From NCBI GenBank assembly GCA_910585005.1, contig CAJUCN010000030.1, positions 1 to 24,715 on the forward strand: a stretch of 24,715 nt of DNA. The letters run 5' to 3'. The notes below the pieces were generated by a model, which saw only the letters and a program-made list of their open reading frames with translations, did not search any database and was not told the origin of the DNA. A program made the translations under genes and the position numbers. Shown one piece after another: positions 21,985 to 24,715 of this stretch. Every line of letters starts with the position of its first letter. The first letter of the stretch is position 1. Source of the stretch: an uncultured Lachnospiraceae bacterium. GTDB taxonomy: Bacteria > Bacillota > Clostridia > Lachnospirales > Lachnospiraceae.

Positions 21985-22666
21985 TTCCCCACACCACCTT
22001 TAAATATTTAGGCTCCCTTGGATTGACTTCGATCTTCTCACGGATCTTCCGGATATGTACCATGATCGTATCGGTATTGACCGCTTGTTCATTCCATACT
22101 CTCTCATAAATTTCTTCTGCCGAAAACACCCTTCCCGGATTTTTCATCAGCAGAAGCAGGATTTTGAACTCTAAGGGCGTCATCTTTACCGGGCTGCCAT
22201 CTACAAATACTTCTACCGTCTCTTCGTTTAGTTCCAGGCCTCCAATGGTATAAACCTTTTCGTTTTGCTTCTGCCCATCCACCATTTCCAGGAACCTCCC
22301 GTATCTGCGAAGGTGGGAATTTACCCTGGCAAGAAGCTCCATGGTAGTAAAGGGCTTCGTCACATAATCATCCGCTCCCATATTAAGGCCCATAATCTTA
22401 TCCACTTCTTCTGATTTGGCAGAAAGCATGATCACCGGAAATTCATACCCCCGCTCCCTGACCGTCATCATCATCGTAATGCCGTCCATCCTTGGCATCA
22501 TCACATCCACAATGGCAAGGTGGATCTCCTGATTTTCAATCTGCTCCAGGCCCTCTATGCCATCCGCCGCCTGATATACCACATATCCCTGATTTTTCAG
22601 ATAAATTTCTATGCCTTCCCTGATCTCCTTGTCATCCTCCACAATCAAGATATGATACGCGTCCAT
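21959..22666 (-). CDS. OmpR/PhoB-family response regulator
   Basis: A 235-aa partner of the histidine kinase. The receiver domain (about 4-120) has the acidic pocket EDD (10-12), phosphoacceptor Asp54 in IVDVMMPRMDG, the conserved Ser/Thr region MLSAK and Lys in TKPF. A winged-helix DNA-binding domain (about 138-234) shows MTPLEFKILLLLMKNPGRVF, then VHIRKIREKIE and VWGIGYKI. AGGAGG lies eight bases before the ATG. Its 3' end overlaps the kinase gene. Residues of the recognition helix (TDTIMVHIRKIREKI) do not identify the target genes. Confidence 0.96.
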   Translation of the reverse strand: MDAYHILIVEDDKEIREGIEIYLKNQGYVVYQAADGIEGLEQIENQEIHLAIVDVMMPRMDGITMMMTVRERGYEFPVIMLSAKSEEVDKIMGLNMGADDYVTKPFTTMELLARVNSHLRRYGRFLEMVDGQKQNEKVYTIGGLELNEETVEVFVDGSPVKMTPLEFKILLLLMKNPGRVFSAEEIYERVWNEQAVNTDTIMVHIRKIREKIEVNPREPKYLKVVWGIGYKIERQ

Positions 22667-22717
22667 TTTCCCGTCCTCCTGGTTTCCTCATTTAAGATAT
22701 CGTTTATCACCTTTAAA

Positions 22718-22752
22718 AACTGGTTTAAAAACAGTTAGATAACTTTCCAGTT
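22718..22752 (-). terminator. Weak hairpin after the glycosyltransferase gene
   Basis: AACTGG and CCAGTT arms (six bp, long loop, with alternative AACTG/CAGTT pairing inside) are followed by TTT on the minus strand. It may partly end the DedA-glycosyltransferase transcript. Read-through into the response regulator gene is likely. Confidence 0.3.
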
Positions 22753-22758
22753 CTTTGC

Positions 22759-23976
22759 CTAGTATAACATATCCGCAAGACGGTTCCTACTAAATCTGCT
22801 TTTCTTTTCCTTGTAAGCCCAAACAGCATCCAGGTAATATTTTTCCGCACACCGGGCGATCCGGGAACTTTGATATTCACAGGCGCTCTGGTATGCCCCC
22901 TGGCTCAGAAAAGATAATTCCTTTTTTTCCAAAATGTCCATTAACTTGCCGGCAAAGATCTGTTCCTCCTCCCTTCTCTCCTCCTGCCCGGCCCATGATG
23001 CAGATGTCATATATCCGTTTTTGCCATCCACCACAATATCCTCTGTCCCTGTTGCCTTAAGGGCAAGCACGGGCGTCCCGGCCGCCATAGCTTCCAGCAG
23101 GACGATCCCCTGGGTTTCCGACCTGGATGGAAACAAAAATAAGTCTGACGCACGGCAGTAGTTTTTGATCGCATCATTTGGCACCTGCCCTACAAAAAGG
23201 ATCTCTTGTTCCATACCAAGTTCCTTTACCTTGTTTAAAAGTTTGGACCGGTATGGTCCTTCGCCAATTAACGCCAGCTTAAAAGAAGATCCGGCCTTCT
23301 GCTTATAAAACCAAAGGCTTTCAATCAGAAATTCCAGATTCTTTTCCTTTGCCAGCCGCGCCACCGTGCAGAATAAAAATTCCCTTCCCCCACAAAGCTT
23401 TTTTCTAAGACGCGCCGCATTGTCTTCATCCGGACAGAAGCTGCTATCCAAAAGCCCGGTAGGCAGCACCTCCACAGGCGCGCCTATCTGTACCTCTTCC
23501 AGATAGTCCCTGATTGCCGGCGTAGGGGCAATGACCATGGAGCAGCGCTTTAGCGTATTCCTAAGATACACCGGCATAATACCTTTTAAACCGGATAATC
23601 CGATATAATGCAGATACTGCTCATATCTTGTGTGGTAGGTGTAGACCAGTGGCACCTGGTATTTCCATGACAAGTAGCGGGCCGTACTGCCGATCATCAT
23701 GGGATGGTGGACATGGATCAGGTCAAAGTCCCCCTCCCGGAAATGTCTTTCAATCTTCGGATCCAAATGGTTGGGTACAGAGAACCCGCCTGCCACCCCC
23801 TTAAGGAGCGCTCCGTACCGCACAAGATCCCTCTCCTGCTCCTGGCCGTCATAGTTGGGCGCGAAGACCACCACCTGATGCCCCAGTTCCCGAAGCCCCT
23901 TTGTCAGCCGTTCCACGGAAATCGGCACTCCTGCCACAAACGGTTTGTAATTGTTTGTCATCATTGCAATTTTCAT
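22759..23976 (-). CDS. GT4 glycosyltransferase, probably diacylglycerol glucosyltransferase-like
   Basis: A 405-aa GT-B enzyme. The N-terminal acceptor domain starts MKIAMMTNNYKPFVAGVPIS with the GVxxSV loop, and contains FDLIHVHHP and the TYHTRYEQYLHY segment near 117-128. The C-terminal nucleotide-sugar domain has VARLAKEKNLEFLIE, GEGPYR and the signature SETQGIVLLEAMAAGTPVLA (EX7E). SxTQGxVLLEAMAAGxPV is typical of 1,2-diacylglycerol 3-glucosyltransferases that make membrane glycolipids and lipoteichoic-acid anchors; mannosyl or other glycolipid transfer is possible. It has no membrane helix, consistent with peripheral association. It starts 13 bases after the DedA gene, so the two are in one transcript and both concern membrane lipids. 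Confidence 0.88.
   Translation of the reverse strand: MKIAMMTNNYKPFVAGVPISVERLTKGLRELGHQVVVFAPNYDGQEQERDLVRYGALLKGVAGGFSVPNHLDPKIERHFREGDFDLIHVHHPMMIGSTARYLSWKYQVPLVYTYHTRYEQYLHYIGLSGLKGIMPVYLRNTLKRCSMVIAPTPAIRDYLEEVQIGAPVEVLPTGLLDSSFCPDEDNAARLRKKLCGGREFLFCTVARLAKEKNLEFLIESLWFYKQKAGSSFKLALIGEGPYRSKLLNKVKELGMEQEILFVGQVPNDAIKNYCRASDLFLFPSRSETQGIVLLEAMAAGTPVLALKATGTEDIVVDGKNGYMTSASWAGQEERREEEQIFAGKLMDILEKKELSFLSQGAYQSACEYQSSRIARCAEKYYLDAVWAYKEKKSRFSRNRLADMLY
22761..22769 (-). promoter_or_regulatory. Possible extended -10 promoter of the two-component system
   Basis: TG-T-TATACT on the minus strand (TATACT 22766-22761) overlaps the last codons of the glycosyltransferase gene. There is no good -35. 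The leader would be about 88 bases. Confidence 0.4.
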
Positions 23977-23989
23977 ATTACGCGCCCCC

Positions 23990-24499
23990 TTATGCCAAAT
24001 AGCCTAACACGGTATCGCCTAAAAAGTATCCGGCGCCCACAAAAAACAGATTCCATACCAAAATTCCAAGAGTGGAGCTGATAGTGTATTGCACTAAGTT
24101 CATTTTTGATACCCCTGCAGGTATTGAAATCAGCGTCCGGATCATCGGGATCAGCTTGCTTAAAAATATACCTACACTCCCCCGCTGCCTTACCCATTCC
24201 AATTTCTTTTCAATCATAGGGCGCTGCTTGGGGAACTTATTTAAATATTTCTTTAAAACAAAATCTCCCCCGGTATAACCTACCCAATATAAAATCAAAC
24301 TGCCCGTCAGCCCTGCTGCCACCGTGATCAAAATTGCCGGAATAAAATGGATGTTTCCCTTGGCGGCCCACACCCCTGCAAGGGGCATGATCACCCCTGC
24401 CGGAAAACCGGGAAGATTCAAATATTCCAGCAGGACAATCACAAAAATTGCCACACCGCCATACCTCACAAAATAATCCATAATTGCTTCCATTCCCAT
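23990..24499 (-). CDS. DedA/VTT-family membrane protein
   Basis: A 169-aa integral membrane protein of the DedA superfamily, members of which move undecaprenyl phosphate or phospholipids between membrane leaflets. It has about four to five hydrophobic helices, the conserved acidic region LEYLNLPGFPAGVIMPLAG (about 24-42), GDFVLKKY in the loop and the family signature FLSKLIPMIRTLISIPAG (about 112-129) with the conserved Arg and Pro. It is somewhat shorter than typical DedA (about 200 aa). GGAGG is seven to eight bases before the ATG. It precedes the glycosyltransferase gene by 13 bases, suggesting a joint role in glycolipid or lipid-carrier handling. Confidence 0.92.
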   Translation of the reverse strand: MGMEAIMDYFVRYGGVAIFVIVLLEYLNLPGFPAGVIMPLAGVWAAKGNIHFIPAILITVAAGLTGSLILYWVGYTGGDFVLKKYLNKFPKQRPMIEKKLEWVRQRGSVGIFLSKLIPMIRTLISIPAGVSKMNLVQYTISSTLGILVWNLFFVGAGYFLGDTVLGYLA

Positions 24500-24670
24500 A
24501 TCTGCCTCCTATTTCCGGTTATCTTCATCGCCCATAACCTGTTTTTATACTTTTATAACGAATCCCAAAAGGAAAATGTTTCAACTTTTATTTATTATTA
24601 ATCTAATTGGAAAATCTAAACAGGAACCGGATATGGTTCTTAAATATTTCTAAAGAAAAGCCAGTCGCCC

Positions 24671-24714
24671 CCACCCGTAAAACGGGTGGCTAGGGACGCG
24701 GGCTATAAGCCCGC
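24671..24714. repeat. Two tandem GC-rich hairpins at the right edge
   Basis: CCACCCGT-AAA-ACGGGTGG (24671-24689) and GCGGGCT-ATA-AGCCCGC (24698-24714) are perfect hairpins with three-base loops, eight bases apart. They are much more GC-rich than the flanking A+T-rich DNA (24500-24660, which holds only the DedA leader). Such subterminal hairpins are typical of IS200/IS605-family ends or the guide RNA region of an associated tnpB, but the rest lies outside the window, so this is a suggestion only. Confidence 0.55.
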
Positions 24715-24715
24715 C

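Overview
The window looks like chromosomal DNA of an anaerobic, Gram-positive Clostridia member, most likely Lachnospiraceae. The basis is protein style (LL-diaminopimelate aminotransferase, flavodiiron protein, NlpC/P60 endopeptidase with SH3 repeats, DUF5684 protein), strong AGGAGG ribosome binding sites, canonical TTGACA/TATAAT promoters and frequent GTG/TTG starts. This is inference from remembered family features; no database search was possible. I see no rRNA, tRNA, CRISPR array, complete insertion sequence or phage gene.

Layout. Almost everything is on the minus strand. 118-1464 is a secreted SH3-NlpC/P60 cell-wall hydrolase with its own strong promoter carrying a WalR-type direct repeat. 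1611-5117 is a probable operon, read right to left: a secreted zincin-like protein, methylenetetrahydrofolate reductase (metF), an SDR reductase and thioredoxin reductase. 5178-5699 is a small unit with its own promoter and terminator: a 38-residue membrane peptide and a 75-residue protein. 5735-7747 is a 2-isopropylmalate synthase carrying a complete AraC-type DNA-binding domain at its C terminus, with a long hairpin in its leader.

7910-13235 is a carbohydrate operon (GH43 glycosidase, chemoreceptor, LacI-type regulator, esterase). A LacI-type operator lies just downstream of the GH43 promoter, and a second copy lies before the chemoreceptor. Both enzymes lack a signal peptide, so the substrate is probably an imported, acylated hemicellulose oligosaccharide. 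13551-14714 (+) is a flavodiiron protein for O2/NO detoxification and 14902-15282 (+) is a small membrane protein. 15355-16813 is an ECF sigma factor with an overlapping membrane anti-sigma-like gene. 16927-19032 is dapF-dapL, the last steps to meso-diaminopimelate. 19264-19548 (+) is a DUF1905 protein. 19681-22666 is a two-component system, and 22759-24499 is a DedA membrane protein with a GT4 glycosyltransferase, probably for glycolipid synthesis.

Most notable: the LeuA-AraC fusion, which places a leucine-binding regulatory domain beside a DNA-binding domain in one polypeptide, its leader hairpin and the small-peptide unit directly downstream. Next come the chemoreceptor embedded in a glycosidase operon with a repeated operator, the unexplained 95-nt inverted-repeat structure at 19584-19678, and the paired hairpins at the right edge, which may be the end of a mobile element.
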